Shown here piece after piece: positions 52,995 to 61,516 of a stretch of 64,000 nucleotides of DNA. The notes beneath the pieces were generated by a model that saw only the letters and a list, made by a program, of their open reading frames with translations, made no database searches and had not been told where the DNA came from. Source of the DNA: Bacillus sp. MM2020_4. GTDB taxonomy: Bacteria > Bacillota > Bacilli > Bacillales > Cytobacillaceae. Location: assembly GCF_011250555.1 (NCBI RefSeq), contig NZ_JAANMZ010000011.1:1-64000 (forward strand), written 5' to 3'. Each line of letters begins with the position of its first letter. Positions within the stretch are counted from its first letter, which is position 1. The position numbers and the translations under genes are program-made.

Positions 52995-54698
52995 ATGTTT
53001 AAAAATCAAAATTCAGTTATGATAAATGTTAAAGGTTTAGAAAAAAGCTTTCATTTGCAAAAAATCTTCGACAATATTCAATTTGAAATTAAAAATGGCG
53101 AAAAGATTGGCCTCGTGGGGCTAAACGGCACGGGAAAAACTACATTAGCCAATCTTATTTTGGGCAAAATTTTACCAGACAAAGGTGTAATCGAAAAACC
53201 AAATGATGTAAAAATAGGGTACCTTACACAGTCGATTGACTACGAGGGAAATGATTTTTATCAATTTCTTTCAAATGAAGCTGAATATGATCTATTCCAT
53301 CGTACAAGTGAACTAGGACTTCGAAAGGTGTCAAATTGGGAAGAGAGCAGACTATCCCATTTAAGTGGCGGGGAAAAGCTAAAGCTTGCTTTATCCATGG
53401 TCTGGGCCTCGAAACCAGATGTATTAATCTTGGATGAACCAACCAACCATTTGGATTTTACAGGAATTAAGTGGCTTGTTTCGGAATTAGAAAAGTTCCA
53501 TGGTCCAGTTTTACTTATTTCTCATGACCGTCATTTTTTAGATCAAACAGTCAATCGAATATTTGAATTAGAAAATGGCAAGATTGGTTTTTACAATGGA
53601 AATTACAGTGATTATCGGAAGGAAAAACAGCAACGATTAGAAACACAGAGACACCAATATAATGTCCAGCAGCGCCAAACAGAATTAGTTGAGACACAAA
53701 TGGTGCAATTAAAATCTTGGTCAGAAAAAGCTCACCGAAATTCAAGAAAAGAAGAGGGCACAAAAGAATATCATCGAGTAAAAGCCAAAAAGCGAGACAA
53801 TCAAGTGAAATCGAAAATGAAGCGCCTGCAAAATGAGCTAAATAAAAATAAGGTAGAGAAACCCATTGATGAGGCAAAAGTTCGGTTCGAGTTTGATCAG
53901 CATGGAAAAAGAGGCAAACGGATACTAGAGGCAAAAAGGCTGTCTAAATCCTTTGATGACAGAACCCTCTTTCAAGATTCCCAATTCTATATTAATCAAG
54001 GTGAGCGGATAGGATTGTTAGGGGAAAATGGCTGCGGGAAAACCACATTAATTAAGATGATCAATGGTATGATGCAGCCTTCAGAAGGTGAGCTTTGGAA
54101 AAGTGACACCATTAACATTGCCTATTTAAGCCAAGACGTTGCTGATTTACCAGCTGATCTATCGGCAATGGAAGCATTAGGCTATTCCGACCGCGAATCC
54201 ATTTTGAAGGCAAGAACGTTACTTGCTAATTTGGGTTTAAAAGAGGGTCATATAACAAAACCAATTGGAACGTTAAGCCTTGGGCAAAGGACACGGGTGA
54301 AGCTTGTCGACATACTTATGAAGGAATATGATGTTCTCATTTTAGATGAACCGACGAACCATCTCGATTTACCAAGCAGGGAGCAGCTCGAAAAAACGCT
54401 AAAAGAGTATACCGGCACGATTTTGACTGTTTCCCATGATTTCTATTTTTTAAATAACCTTTGTGATCGGCTGCTGGTGTTTGACAATCAACAAATTAAA
54501 CGAGTTGAAATGAAGCCGGAGGAATATTTTAAAACAAAGACCATCGATAACAGGAATGAAAAACTATTAGTTATTGAAAATAAGATCGCTGCTATTCTAG
54601 GTGAATTGTCGCTTATTAATCAAAAGGATCCAAAATATCACGAATTAGACAAAGAATTTAATGATCTCGTTAAGCAAAAACGAGCATTAATGGGGTAA
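52995..54698 (+). CDS. ABC-F ATPase, probable ribosome-protection protein
   Basis: A 567-residue soluble protein with two ABC domains and no membrane segments. Walker A motifs GLNGTGKTTLA (about 44) and GENGCGKTTLI (about 340), signatures LSGGEKLKLALS and LSLGQRTRVKL, and two LDEPTNHLD Walker B motifs. Between them is a Lys/Arg/Gln-rich helical linker (about 205-300), the ABC-F interdomain arm that reaches the peptidyl transferase centre. Linker length and upstream leader resemble VmlR/Vga/Msr resistance factors more than housekeeping EttA types. AAGGAGG precedes the ATG. Antibiotic class unknown. Confidence 0.85.
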   Translation: MFKNQNSVMINVKGLEKSFHLQKIFDNIQFEIKNGEKIGLVGLNGTGKTTLANLILGKILPDKGVIEKPNDVKIGYLTQSIDYEGNDFYQFLSNEAEYDLFHRTSELGLRKVSNWEESRLSHLSGGEKLKLALSMVWASKPDVLILDEPTNHLDFTGIKWLVSELEKFHGPVLLISHDRHFLDQTVNRIFELENGKIGFYNGNYSDYRKEKQQRLETQRHQYNVQQRQTELVETQMVQLKSWSEKAHRNSRKEEGTKEYHRVKAKKRDNQVKSKMKRLQNELNKNKVEKPIDEAKVRFEFDQHGKRGKRILEAKRLSKSFDDRTLFQDSQFYINQGERIGLLGENGCGKTTLIKMINGMMQPSEGELWKSDTINIAYLSQDVADLPADLSAMEALGYSDRESILKARTLLANLGLKEGHITKPIGTLSLGQRTRVKLVDILMKEYDVLILDEPTNHLDLPSREQLEKTLKEYTGTILTVSHDFYFLNNLCDRLLVFDNQQIKRVEMKPEEYFKTKTIDNRNEKLLVIENKIAAILGELSLINQKDPKYHELDKEFNDLVKQKRALMG

Positions 54699-54704
54699 AT
54701 TGAT

Positions 54705-54733
54705 AGAGGGCAGGAATTTCCTGCTCTTTTTCC
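54705..54733 (+). terminator. terminator after the ABC-F gene
   Basis: GAGGGCAGG/CCTGCTC arms with TTTTT tail. Confidence 0.8.
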
Positions 54734-54832
54734 CATATGTATTGCATCCTTTACGAATATTGTTAAAATAACAATGGAAGAAATATACGCTTTTGTAAGC
54801 GGCTTATACATATAAGAGAGGAGATGATTTTA

Positions 54833-55879
54833 GTGACAGAAGCCTTTTTACAATCTGTTTACTATGATAATGGTGTATTAAAAATACTCGATCAAACGAA
54901 AATTCCAAATGTGACGGAATTTCTTGAAATCTCCCAAATTGAAGATGCCTGGGATGCCATTAAGCAATTAAAAGTCCGTGGTGCGCCAGCAATTGGCATT
55001 GCTGCAGCCTATGGATTATTATTAGGTGTCAAAGATGCTCCCGAAAGTTCATTTGAGGATTTTTATCAAGAATTTAAAAAACAATCAGACTATCTGGCAA
55101 CCTCTCGGCCCACTGCCGTTAACTTATTTTGGGCCTTGAAACGGATGGATGAGCGGGCACAAAAAGAAAAAGACCGTACAGTTGCAAAAATTAAAGAAGC
55201 ACTAGTAGACGAAGCACATTCCATTCGTAATGAAGATGAAGAAGTGTGCCGAACCATCGGCGAACACGCCTTAACGCTTTTGCAAGACGGAATAGGCATT
55301 CTTACCCATTGTAATGCAGGTGGTATCGCTACGGCAAGATATGGGACAGCGCTTGCACCGCTCTACTTAGCCAAGGAAAAAGGCTGGGACATTAAGGTGT
55401 TTGCTGATGAAACAAGACCGCTCTTGCAAGGAGCCCGCTTGACTGCCTGGGAGCTTATGCAGGCAGGGATTGATGTAACCCTTATTACTGACAACATGGC
55501 GGCAATGGTGATGCAAAAAGGCTGGGTTCAAGCCGTTATAGTCGGTTGTGACAGAGTCGCGGCCAACGGGGACGTAGCAAATAAAATTGGCACCTACGGA
55601 GTGGCTATACTGGCAAAGGCCCATAAAATTCCCTTCTATGTGGCCGCACCGATCTCTACCATTGACCTAGAAACCAAAACCGGTGCAGATATTCCTATAG
55701 AGGAAAGAGAGGCATCGGAGATCACTGAAGGATTTGGAAAAAGGACGGCTCCTGAAGGTGTAAAGGTGTTTAATCCCGCGTTTGATGTTACCCCACATGA
55801 ACTGGTTACGGCTATTATTACCGAAAAGGGAATACTAACAGGAAATTATCAAGGAGAGCTGCCAAAATTATTTCAATGA
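54833..55879 (+). CDS. mtnA: methylthioribose-1-phosphate isomerase (MtnA/DrdI family)
   Basis: A 348-residue aldose-1-phosphate to ketose-1-phosphate isomerase. Family signatures are [33 protein letters not shown] with the catalytic Cys, and [18 protein letters not shown] with the catalytic Asp. GTG 54833 has GAGGAG at good spacing. No SAM riboswitch is seen upstream, unlike the methionine-salvage mtnK. Directly followed by a class II aldolase, the pairing of the DHAP shunt or the 5-deoxyribose (drd) pathway, so the true substrate may be 5-deoxyribose-1-phosphate. Confidence 0.9.
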   Translation: MTEAFLQSVYYDNGVLKILDQTKIPNVTEFLEISQIEDAWDAIKQLKVRGAPAIGIAAAYGLLLGVKDAPESSFEDFYQEFKKQSDYLATSRPTAVNLFWALKRMDERAQKEKDRTVAKIKEALVDEAHSIRNEDEEVCRTIGEHALTLLQDGIGILTHCNAGGIATARYGTALAPLYLAKEKGWDIKVFADETRPLLQGARLTAWELMQAGIDVTLITDNMAAMVMQKGWVQAVIVGCDRVAANGDVANKIGTYGVAILAKAHKIPFYVAAPISTIDLETKTGADIPIEEREASEITEGFGKRTAPEGVKVFNPAFDVTPHELVTAIITEKGILTGNYQGELPKLFQ

Positions 55880-55901
55880 CTATATCAAAGGCGGGTAACG
55901 T

Positions 55902-56696
55902 ATGATTACGGAAATTAAATTTAAGAAACAAATTTGTGATATTGGAAAGAGGATCTACGAAAAAGGTTTTGTGGCAGCCAATGATGGGAATATTTCCATA
56001 CGAATCAGTGACGATCAATTTCTAATTACGCCAACAGGTGTCAGTAAGGGCTCTTTGACACCAGAAATGATTATCAAGGTTGATATGCACGGCAATGTTC
56101 TCGATGGGGATTACCGTCCAACCTCTGAAATGAAAATGCATCTGCTGGTCTATAAAGAACGGCCGGACATCCAAGCTGTCGTTCATGTTCATCCGCCATA
56201 TGCAACAGCCTTTGCTATAGCAGGCATCCCGTTGGACCAGGCGCTCATGCCAGAGTCGGTTGTCTATCTCGGAACGATACCTATTGCCGAATATGGCACC
56301 CCCTCTACAGAAGAAGTGCCCAATGCCGTAAAAAAGCATGTTCGTGAGCACCAAGGGGTGTTATTAGAAAACCACGGGGCATTAACTTGGGGCAAGGATT
56401 TGGACCATGCCTATTATTTAATGGAATCCTTAGAGTTTACGGCAAAAATTAATTGGATAGCTAAGCAGCTTAATGGGGATAGGGAGCTTTCAAAAACGCA
56501 TGTTCACACACTGGTGGAAATGAAAACCAAAATGGGGATAGCAGGGAAGACCCCGCAAGGTGTGGAAACTTTGGAAGGCATCCATGCGAAAAAAGTAACC
56601 ACAACAGCTGGTCCAGCACTGTCTGAACAAGATCTAAACTATATCATCGAAGGAGTTTCCCGAAAAGTAGTAAACGAATTGAAAAAACATCTTTAG
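55902..56696 (+). CDS. class II (zinc) sugar-phosphate aldolase, DrdA/FucA-like
   Basis: A 264-residue metal aldolase. Catalytic Glu76 in RPTSEMKMH, zinc ligands His95 and His97 in VVHVHPPYATA, and His158 in ENHGALTWG are in the positions of fuculose-1-phosphate aldolase. A C-terminal 60-residue extension follows. Coupled 22 bases behind mtnA, it would cleave 5-methylthioribulose-1-phosphate or 5-deoxyribulose-1-phosphate to DHAP and a 2-carbon aldehyde. AGGCGGGTAACG precedes the ATG. Confidence 0.88.
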   Translation: MITEIKFKKQICDIGKRIYEKGFVAANDGNISIRISDDQFLITPTGVSKGSLTPEMIIKVDMHGNVLDGDYRPTSEMKMHLLVYKERPDIQAVVHVHPPYATAFAIAGIPLDQALMPESVVYLGTIPIAEYGTPSTEEVPNAVKKHVREHQGVLLENHGALTWGKDLDHAYYLMESLEFTAKINWIAKQLNGDRELSKTHVHTLVEMKTKMGIAGKTPQGVETLEGIHAKKVTTTAGPALSEQDLNYIIEGVSRKVVNELKKHL

Positions 56697-56727
56697 AAAG
56701 CAAGCGGATATGGCTTGCTTTTTCCGT
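56695..56727 (+). terminator. terminator after the aldolase gene
   Basis: AAAGCAAGC/GCTTGCTTT stem with TTTTT tail. Confidence 0.88.
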
Positions 56728-56852
56728 TTATTGTTTTTCAATATAAAAATTCCCCAAATTGTCACAGTTTCGGCATATACACATTTTGTTTCACCTAGGT
56801 TTATAGTGTAAAATCAATGTAGCAGATACGAAGTAAAGGAGGATTTTCGGGG

Positions 56853-57389
56853 ATGATGAAAAAAGTAATTGCTGCTGTTGTTTTAGTTACCTTACTCAGT
56901 GTAGCGATTGTTCAAGCTATGGATAAAAAGACAGATACACCCGAAACGACAAGTCAGGGAACAGCCAATAAAGAAGGACTTTCTATCGGAGCGAAGGCAC
57001 CTGATTTTGAACTAAAAACATTGACAGGCGAGACAGCCAAGCTTTCTGATTATAAAGGGAAAAAAGTGATGTTAAACTTTTGGGCAACTTGGTGCGGACC
57101 ATGTAAAGCAGAAATGCCGGAAATGGAGCAATTCTCCAAAGAAATCGGTGATGATACCGTCATTTTGGCCGTAAATATTGACCCACAATTAGATGTCCAA
57201 GGATTCGTTGATGAATATAAAATTACCTTTCCGATCCTTCTTGACGCAGAAGACAAGGTAAATGATACCTATCAAATCATCTCAATCCCAACCACCTATT
57301 TTATTGATAGCAAAGGGATCATAAAAAATAGATTTATCGGCACCATGAAGCTCGATAACATGAAAGACTTTACCAATAAATTGCACTAA
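56853..57389 (+). CDS. yneN: membrane-anchored TlpA/ResA-type thiol-disulfide oxidoreductase (YneN)
   Basis: A 178-residue extracytoplasmic thioredoxin-like protein. An N-terminal anchor (residues about 4-22) and a Thr/Lys-rich linker lead to a thioredoxin domain from about 45 with active site NFWATWCGPCKAEMPEM and the cis-Pro in SIPTTYFID. The position between citB and sspN is that of B. subtilis yneN. Start: the ATG at 56853 follows AAAGGAGG. Substrate unknown; a second, closely similar domain sits in the sulfur cluster fusion protein. Confidence 0.92.
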   Translation: MMKKVIAAVVLVTLLSVAIVQAMDKKTDTPETTSQGTANKEGLSIGAKAPDFELKTLTGETAKLSDYKGKKVMLNFWATWCGPCKAEMPEMEQFSKEIGDDTVILAVNIDPQLDVQGFVDEYKITFPILLDAEDKVNDTYQIISIPTTYFIDSKGIIKNRFIGTMKLDNMKDFTNKLH

Positions 57390-57393
57390 ACAT

Positions 57394-57427
57394 GAGACAT
57401 TGGTTCAAGCCAATGCCTCTTTTTTTT
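57394..57427 (+). terminator. terminator after yneN
   Basis: GAG-CATTGG/CCAATG-CTC stem followed by eight T residues. Confidence 0.88.
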
Positions 57428-57527
57428 ACAAAAAATATAAACAATCAAATTTTCAAAAAGTTGTAATAATTGCAACCGTTTCCGGGCATAATAACTGTTA
57501 CAATAGTTGATAAGGAAGGTGATACCA

Positions 57528-57659
57528 ATGAGAAAACCTAGAAAACGTTCTTTTGCAGAACTAGTTTCTGAAAATAAATCACAACTTTTAAAAGATCGTG
57601 CAGCGATGGAAAAGATTGAACAACGTTTAGAAGAAAAACGCCTCGGCAAAGCCGAGTAA
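57528..57659 (+). CDS. FbpB-type Fur-regulated basic protein
   Basis: A 43-residue basic protein beginning MRKPRKRSFAELVSENKSQL, the pattern of the FbpB/FbpC small proteins that assist the FsrA sRNA in iron sparing. TAAGGAAGGTGATACC precedes ATG 57528. Upstream, GTTGTAATAATTGCAAC (near 57460) is a near-palindrome, but it is not a clear Fur box. Assignment is by motif; no such gene is in the B. subtilis yneN-sspN gap. Confidence 0.75.
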   Translation: MRKPRKRSFAELVSENKSQLLKDRAAMEKIEQRLEEKRLGKAE

Positions 57660-57727
57660 TCTAAAAAAGATTTCCAATCATCGTTTCCTTTCCTTTGGGC
57701 AAACTGTACATAAGGAGGGATAATGAC

Positions 57728-57874
57728 ATGAGTAATGAATCAGGTTATAAAACAAAACAATTTAGACCCGCACATGTGGGGACGCAGCCAAGAAAATCGG
57801 ATGCGAATAAAGGAAAACAAATGCAGGATACATCTGGGGAACATGCCCAGGTAATGCAGACTAAAGGTGAATAA
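57728..57874 (+). CDS. sspN: small acid-soluble spore protein N
   Basis: A 48-residue protein MSNESGYKTKQFRPAHVGTQ, then PRKSDANKGKQMQDTSGEHA, ending QTKGE: SspN of B. subtilis. AAGGAGGGATAATGAC precedes the ATG. It forms the sspN-tlp pair with the gene downstream. Confidence 0.94.
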   Translation: MSNESGYKTKQFRPAHVGTQPRKSDANKGKQMQDTSGEHAQVMQTKGE

Positions 57875-57883
57875 TTTTGGATA

Positions 57884-57914
57884 TAAGACCCATTGGCATT
57901 GCCTGCGGGTCTTT
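57884..57914 (+). terminator. terminator between sspN and tlp
   Basis: AAGACCC/GGGTCTT stem with TTTTTTG tail. In B. subtilis tlp is partly read through from sspN. Confidence 0.75.
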
Positions 57915-58004
57915 TTTGTTTTTTTACAGAATTTTTTGTGATATTTTTTCGTCCATGTTACAAACTATATTTGTACCGAATACAACCTGAGGAGGACTTT
58001 TACC

Positions 58005-58220
58005 ATGGCCTATAACAACCAACCGAAACCGGATGATCGCAGCGATAATGCAGAAAAAATTCAATCCATGATCAAGGATACAACCGAAAATATTCAAAAA
58101 GCAGAAGAATCGATGCAATTTACCGATAGTGAACAGCAACGTCAGCAAATTGAAGCAAAGAATCAGCGAAGAAGAGAAAGTATTGAATCCTTCCAAGCAG
58201 AACTTCAAGATGAAACCTGA
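58005..58220 (+). CDS. tlp: thioredoxin-like small acid-soluble spore protein Tlp
   Basis: A 71-residue helical protein, MAYNNQPKPDDRSDNAEKIQ onward with QMFTDSEQQRQQIEAKN-like heptads, the Tlp family of minor SASPs (no CxxC despite its name). AGGAGGACTTTTACC precedes the ATG. Downstream of sspN as in B. subtilis. Confidence 0.93.
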   Translation: MAYNNQPKPDDRSDNAEKIQSMIKDTTENIQKAEESMQFTDSEQQRQQIEAKNQRRRESIESFQAELQDET

Positions 58221-58228
58221 TCCGCTCA

Positions 58229-58252
58229 ACAAAAAGGCCCATAGGGTCTTTT
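58229..58252 (+). terminator. terminator after tlp
   Basis: AAAGGCCC/GGGTCTTTTTT stem-loop with T tail. Confidence 0.7.
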
Positions 58253-58324
58253 TTATTTTCAAAGTAATTAGTTCGTTTAAAGACAGCCGTTGTGGTAATA
58301 TAAAAAGGAATTTTCGAAAAAGAA

Positions 58325-60655
58325 GTGATGACATTGATTCAACAAGGGAACCAGCGTCCAAAAAACGCTGAGCAAATAAAACAGTGGGAAAAGGAACTAA
58401 ACGAAACCGGCATTATCCTAAATGAAAGTCAATTAATAGCAGAGATCAGCCAGGAGTCAAATCCCATTATATTATCTAAGCTGTTAACACTAGCCGCATT
58501 TTCGCGGCTTGGAAGGAACCAAGAGGATTCATTAGCAGCAGTTTGGCTTGAAAAGGCATTAAAGCTTTATCCCGAAAACCAAAAAGCCAAGGAATATCGG
58601 ATTCTAGCCGAATGGAGTAAAATGGAGAATCTGCTTTCTCTGCTTACTTTTCCACCCATTCGAGAAACAGACAATCGGACTGCGAAAAAGAAAACAGCGG
58701 AGCAATTCATCGAGGTTTGCCAAACATTCTTGGTCGATGCAGAATTCCAGTTAAGCCATTTACAGTCCTCTATAGAATTGACTTCATCAATGGTAAATAA
58801 TGATCTTTTCAAAAAATATCAAAAGCTGTCAGATTTACTTTTTTCAGCCATAGAGGAAACAAGGAGCCTGTTAAAGGCAGCGGAAGAATATGATCAATCG
58901 ATTACTGGTGTTTTTCATACCTCTACCTATTATGACGACTTGAAATTACATATGGCGAACGTAGAAGAAATCAAACAAACCTGGCAGCAGCAATTCAATG
59001 ATGTGGAAAAGGTAACCCATACTGCCGAAAATGCGTTGGATCAATTAAATACTATGATTGGCATGGATGTAGTAAAAAAACGGGTCAATGATTTTTACCG
59101 GTTTTTAAAATATCAAAAGCATCGCAAGGAACTTGGTTTTCAAATTAAAGATGAATTAAGTCTTAATATGATCTTAACCGGAAATCCTGGCACAGGAAAA
59201 ACGACACTCGCTAGGTTGTTAGCAAAGATTTATCATGAACTGGGCGTCTTGCCGCGTGAGGAAGTCATTGAAACAGATCGATCTCAATTAGTTGGGGCCT
59301 TTGTCGGGCAAACAGAGGAAAACGTCCGAAGGATTGTGGAACGCTCCATTGGCGGTGTGTTGTTTATTGATGAAGCCTATAGTTTAAAACGTGAGGGCCA
59401 AACAGGAAATGATTATGGCCAGACAGCGATCGATACACTTGTTTCATTAATGACTGGGAATGAATTTGGCGGGAAATTCGCCGTTTTTTTAGCAGGCTAT
59501 CCGGAAGAAATGCGTACCTTCTTGGATGCTAATCCAGGTTTAAGAAGTCGTTTTCCTCAATCGAATTTGATTCATTTGCCAAATTATTCGAATGAGGAGT
59601 TAATCCAGATTGCTGAACTGGTGGCAGCAGAGAATGATTATTTCCTCACAGAAGAAGCCAAAATCGAAATTAACCATCGACTGGATCAGGAACGAGTCGA
59701 TGACACCTTTGGAAATGCAAGGACTGTCCGCAATATCGTGTTGGATGCCATATTTAAAAAAGGGGCAGACACCCTAGCATCAAACGATGACATTTTAGAT
59801 TATATGCTCTTGAATAAAGAGGATTTTCAAGTAGAGACGGAGAATAGTGCAGAGTCTCCACAAGAGAAACTCAACCGTCTAATTGGTCTAGATTCGTTAA
59901 AAGAGGAAATGAAAACCCTCATTTCATTTGTGAAAATACAGCAGTTTAGGAGAAAAAAAGGACTTCCAACAGTACCTATTCAGCTTCATTCGGTGTTTAC
60001 CGGTAATCCGGGGACGGGAAAAACAACTGTCGCAAAAATCTACGCGGAATTTTTAAAAGAATGCGGAATGTTAAAAAGGGGTCACCTCATTGTGGCGAGC
60101 AGGGCTGATTTTGTAGCGGGATATGTTGGACAAACAGCCGGAAAAACAAAGAAAAAAATTAAGGAAGCACTTGGCGGGGTTTTGTTTATTGATGAGGCTT
60201 ATTCATTGCTCAGCCAAACAGCCGGGGATTTTGGCAAAGAGGTCATTGATACGCTTGTTGATGAAATGACCAAACAAAATGAAAATCTGGTGGTCGTGCT
60301 TGCCGGTTATCCAAATGAAATGGATCAATTGCTGGAAAGCAATCCTGGGCTTCGCTCTCGGTTTAAAAAGTTCTTTCTCTTCCCGGATTACTCAACAGCA
60401 GAATTGCTCGAAATTATGTTAACCTACGCGGAAAGCTTCCAATACCAATTAACGGAAGAGGCGAAGAATCTATTACTCCTATCCATGGGAGCAGATGTGT
60501 TCAAGGGAAACGGCCGCTTTGCTACGAACATGGTAGATGAGATGATTCAAGCGCAAGCCTTACGTTTAATGGAATGGGAAGAGGACGAAAGCCTTTTTGA
60601 AAAATCTATGTTCCTTGAGGTAGACGATGTGAAAAAAGCCTTAACTAAACTGTAA
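58325..60655 (+). CDS. two-domain CbxX/CfqX-type AAA ATPase (SpoVK-like)
   Basis: A 776-residue protein. About 240 helical residues lead to AAA domain 1 (Walker A GNPGTGKTTLARL near 285, Walker B GGVLFIDEAYSL) and domain 2 (GNPGTGKTTVAKI near 560, GGVLFIDEAYSL, arginine-finger SRF in NPGLRSRF, present in both). The CbxX type includes RuBisCO activase CbbX and sporulation protein SpoVK, which has one AAA domain; this doubled form lies among SASP genes between tlp and yneP, where B. subtilis has none. The start is uncertain: GTG 58325, ATG 58328 or TTG 58334. Confidence 0.88.
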   Translation: MMTLIQQGNQRPKNAEQIKQWEKELNETGIILNESQLIAEISQESNPIILSKLLTLAAFSRLGRNQEDSLAAVWLEKALKLYPENQKAKEYRILAEWSKMENLLSLLTFPPIRETDNRTAKKKTAEQFIEVCQTFLVDAEFQLSHLQSSIELTSSMVNNDLFKKYQKLSDLLFSAIEETRSLLKAAEEYDQSITGVFHTSTYYDDLKLHMANVEEIKQTWQQQFNDVEKVTHTAENALDQLNTMIGMDVVKKRVNDFYRFLKYQKHRKELGFQIKDELSLNMILTGNPGTGKTTLARLLAKIYHELGVLPREEVIETDRSQLVGAFVGQTEENVRRIVERSIGGVLFIDEAYSLKREGQTGNDYGQTAIDTLVSLMTGNEFGGKFAVFLAGYPEEMRTFLDANPGLRSRFPQSNLIHLPNYSNEELIQIAELVAAENDYFLTEEAKIEINHRLDQERVDDTFGNARTVRNIVLDAIFKKGADTLASNDDILDYMLLNKEDFQVETENSAESPQEKLNRLIGLDSLKEEMKTLISFVKIQQFRRKKGLPTVPIQLHSVFTGNPGTGKTTVAKIYAEFLKECGMLKRGHLIVASRADFVAGYVGQTAGKTKKKIKEALGGVLFIDEAYSLLSQTAGDFGKEVIDTLVDEMTKQNENLVVVLAGYPNEMDQLLESNPGLRSRFKKFFLFPDYSTAELLEIMLTYAESFQYQLTEEAKNLLLLSMGADVFKGNGRFATNMVDEMIQAQALRLMEWEEDESLFEKSMFLEVDDVKKALTKL

Positions 60656-60683
60656 TCAAAAAGGGATGGAAAGGAACGTGGAT

Positions 60684-61112
60684 ATGGAACCATATTTTGT
60701 TTCAACAAGAGAAATTCAGCTTTATTATGCAGATACCGATATGATGGGTGTCATTTATCATGCCAATTATTTAAAGTTTTTCGAGCTTGGTAGAACCGGG
60801 TTTATTGAGGACCTCGGCTACAGTTATCTCTCCATGGAAGAATCCGGATACTATGCGCCAGTCTATGATATTCAGATTACATACAAAAAACCATTACGAT
60901 ATGGCGATCAAGCATTTGTAAAGACTTGGGTCGAATTAAATGACGGAATAAAAACCATTTATGGCTACACCATTGTAAACGGTGAGGATGACGTGTGTGC
61001 CGTAGGGACATCCACTCACATTATTGTAAAAAAAGATAATTTCAGACCGACATCATTTAAAAAGGCTTTTCCAGAATGGTACGTAAAATACGAAGAAATC
61101 AAGAAAAAATGA
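60684..61112 (+). CDS. yneP: hotdog-fold acyl-CoA thioesterase YneP
   Basis: A 142-residue 4-hydroxybenzoyl-CoA-thioesterase-type hotdog protein. The catalytic Asp is in YYADTDMMGVIYHANYLKFF, followed by GRTGFIEDLGYSYL and the typical ITYKKPLRYGDQ strand. ATG 60684 has GGAAAGGAACG upstream, while an in-frame ATG six codons earlier lacks a site. Syntenic with B. subtilis yneP. Acyl substrate not predictable. Confidence 0.92.
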   Translation: MEPYFVSTREIQLYYADTDMMGVIYHANYLKFFELGRTGFIEDLGYSYLSMEESGYYAPVYDIQITYKKPLRYGDQAFVKTWVELNDGIKTIYGYTIVNGEDDVCAVGTSTHIIVKKDNFRPTSFKKAFPEWYVKYEEIKKK

Positions 61113-61155
61113 ACACTCGGAATGCCTCCATATAAACAATGGTGAGGTGAATAGA

Positions 61156-61473
61156 ATGGCCTTTGGCATAAAACGAGATGAAATTAGGGAATGGAAAGGA
61201 AAAATTGATCACGGTGAGATCGCCTTTTTAACCCATTATTGGCTTGATGACCGCTTTCCAGGCAGTAAGACAGTAACCAAGGTGGGTTGTGGTGACCTTG
61301 AAAAATTAGCCGCTTGGGGCAAAAAACATGGTTTAAAAAAGGAATGGATTCATCATCGAATCGATGGCTATTCCCATTTTGACTTAATCGGTGATAGACA
61401 AAAAGAAATTTTGATAAAAGAAGGTCTGCAAGAACATATTTGGAAAAACAAAACAGGCTCACTTGAGAAGTAA
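61156..61473 (+). CDS. yneQ: conserved hypothetical protein YneQ
   Basis: A 105-residue soluble protein with conserved aromatic and charged patches (IAFLTHYWLDDRFPGSKTVT, WIHHRIDGYSHFDL). Located between yneP and the HesB-like gene, exactly as in B. subtilis. GAGGTGAATAG precedes the ATG at 61156; a GTG three codons earlier overlaps it. Function unknown. Confidence 0.9.
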   Translation: MAFGIKRDEIREWKGKIDHGEIAFLTHYWLDDRFPGSKTVTKVGCGDLEKLAAWGKKHGLKKEWIHHRIDGYSHFDLIGDRQKEILIKEGLQEHIWKNKTGSLEK

Positions 61474-61489
61474 TTTTATCAAGTGAGCC
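61457..61489. terminator. bidirectional terminator between yneQ and capA
   Basis: An 11-bp perfect stem GGCTCACTTGA/TCAAGTGAGCC serving the convergent genes; its left arm lies within the yneQ end. Confidence 0.75.
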
Positions 61490-61516
61490 AGTTTCTTCGG
61501 TTGTATGAACAACCCT

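Noticed and set aside
54734-54832. SAM riboswitch upstream of mtnA
   Set aside because: The gap is under 130 bases and lacks the S-box core sequences; only the ABC-F terminator and a ribosome binding site are visible.
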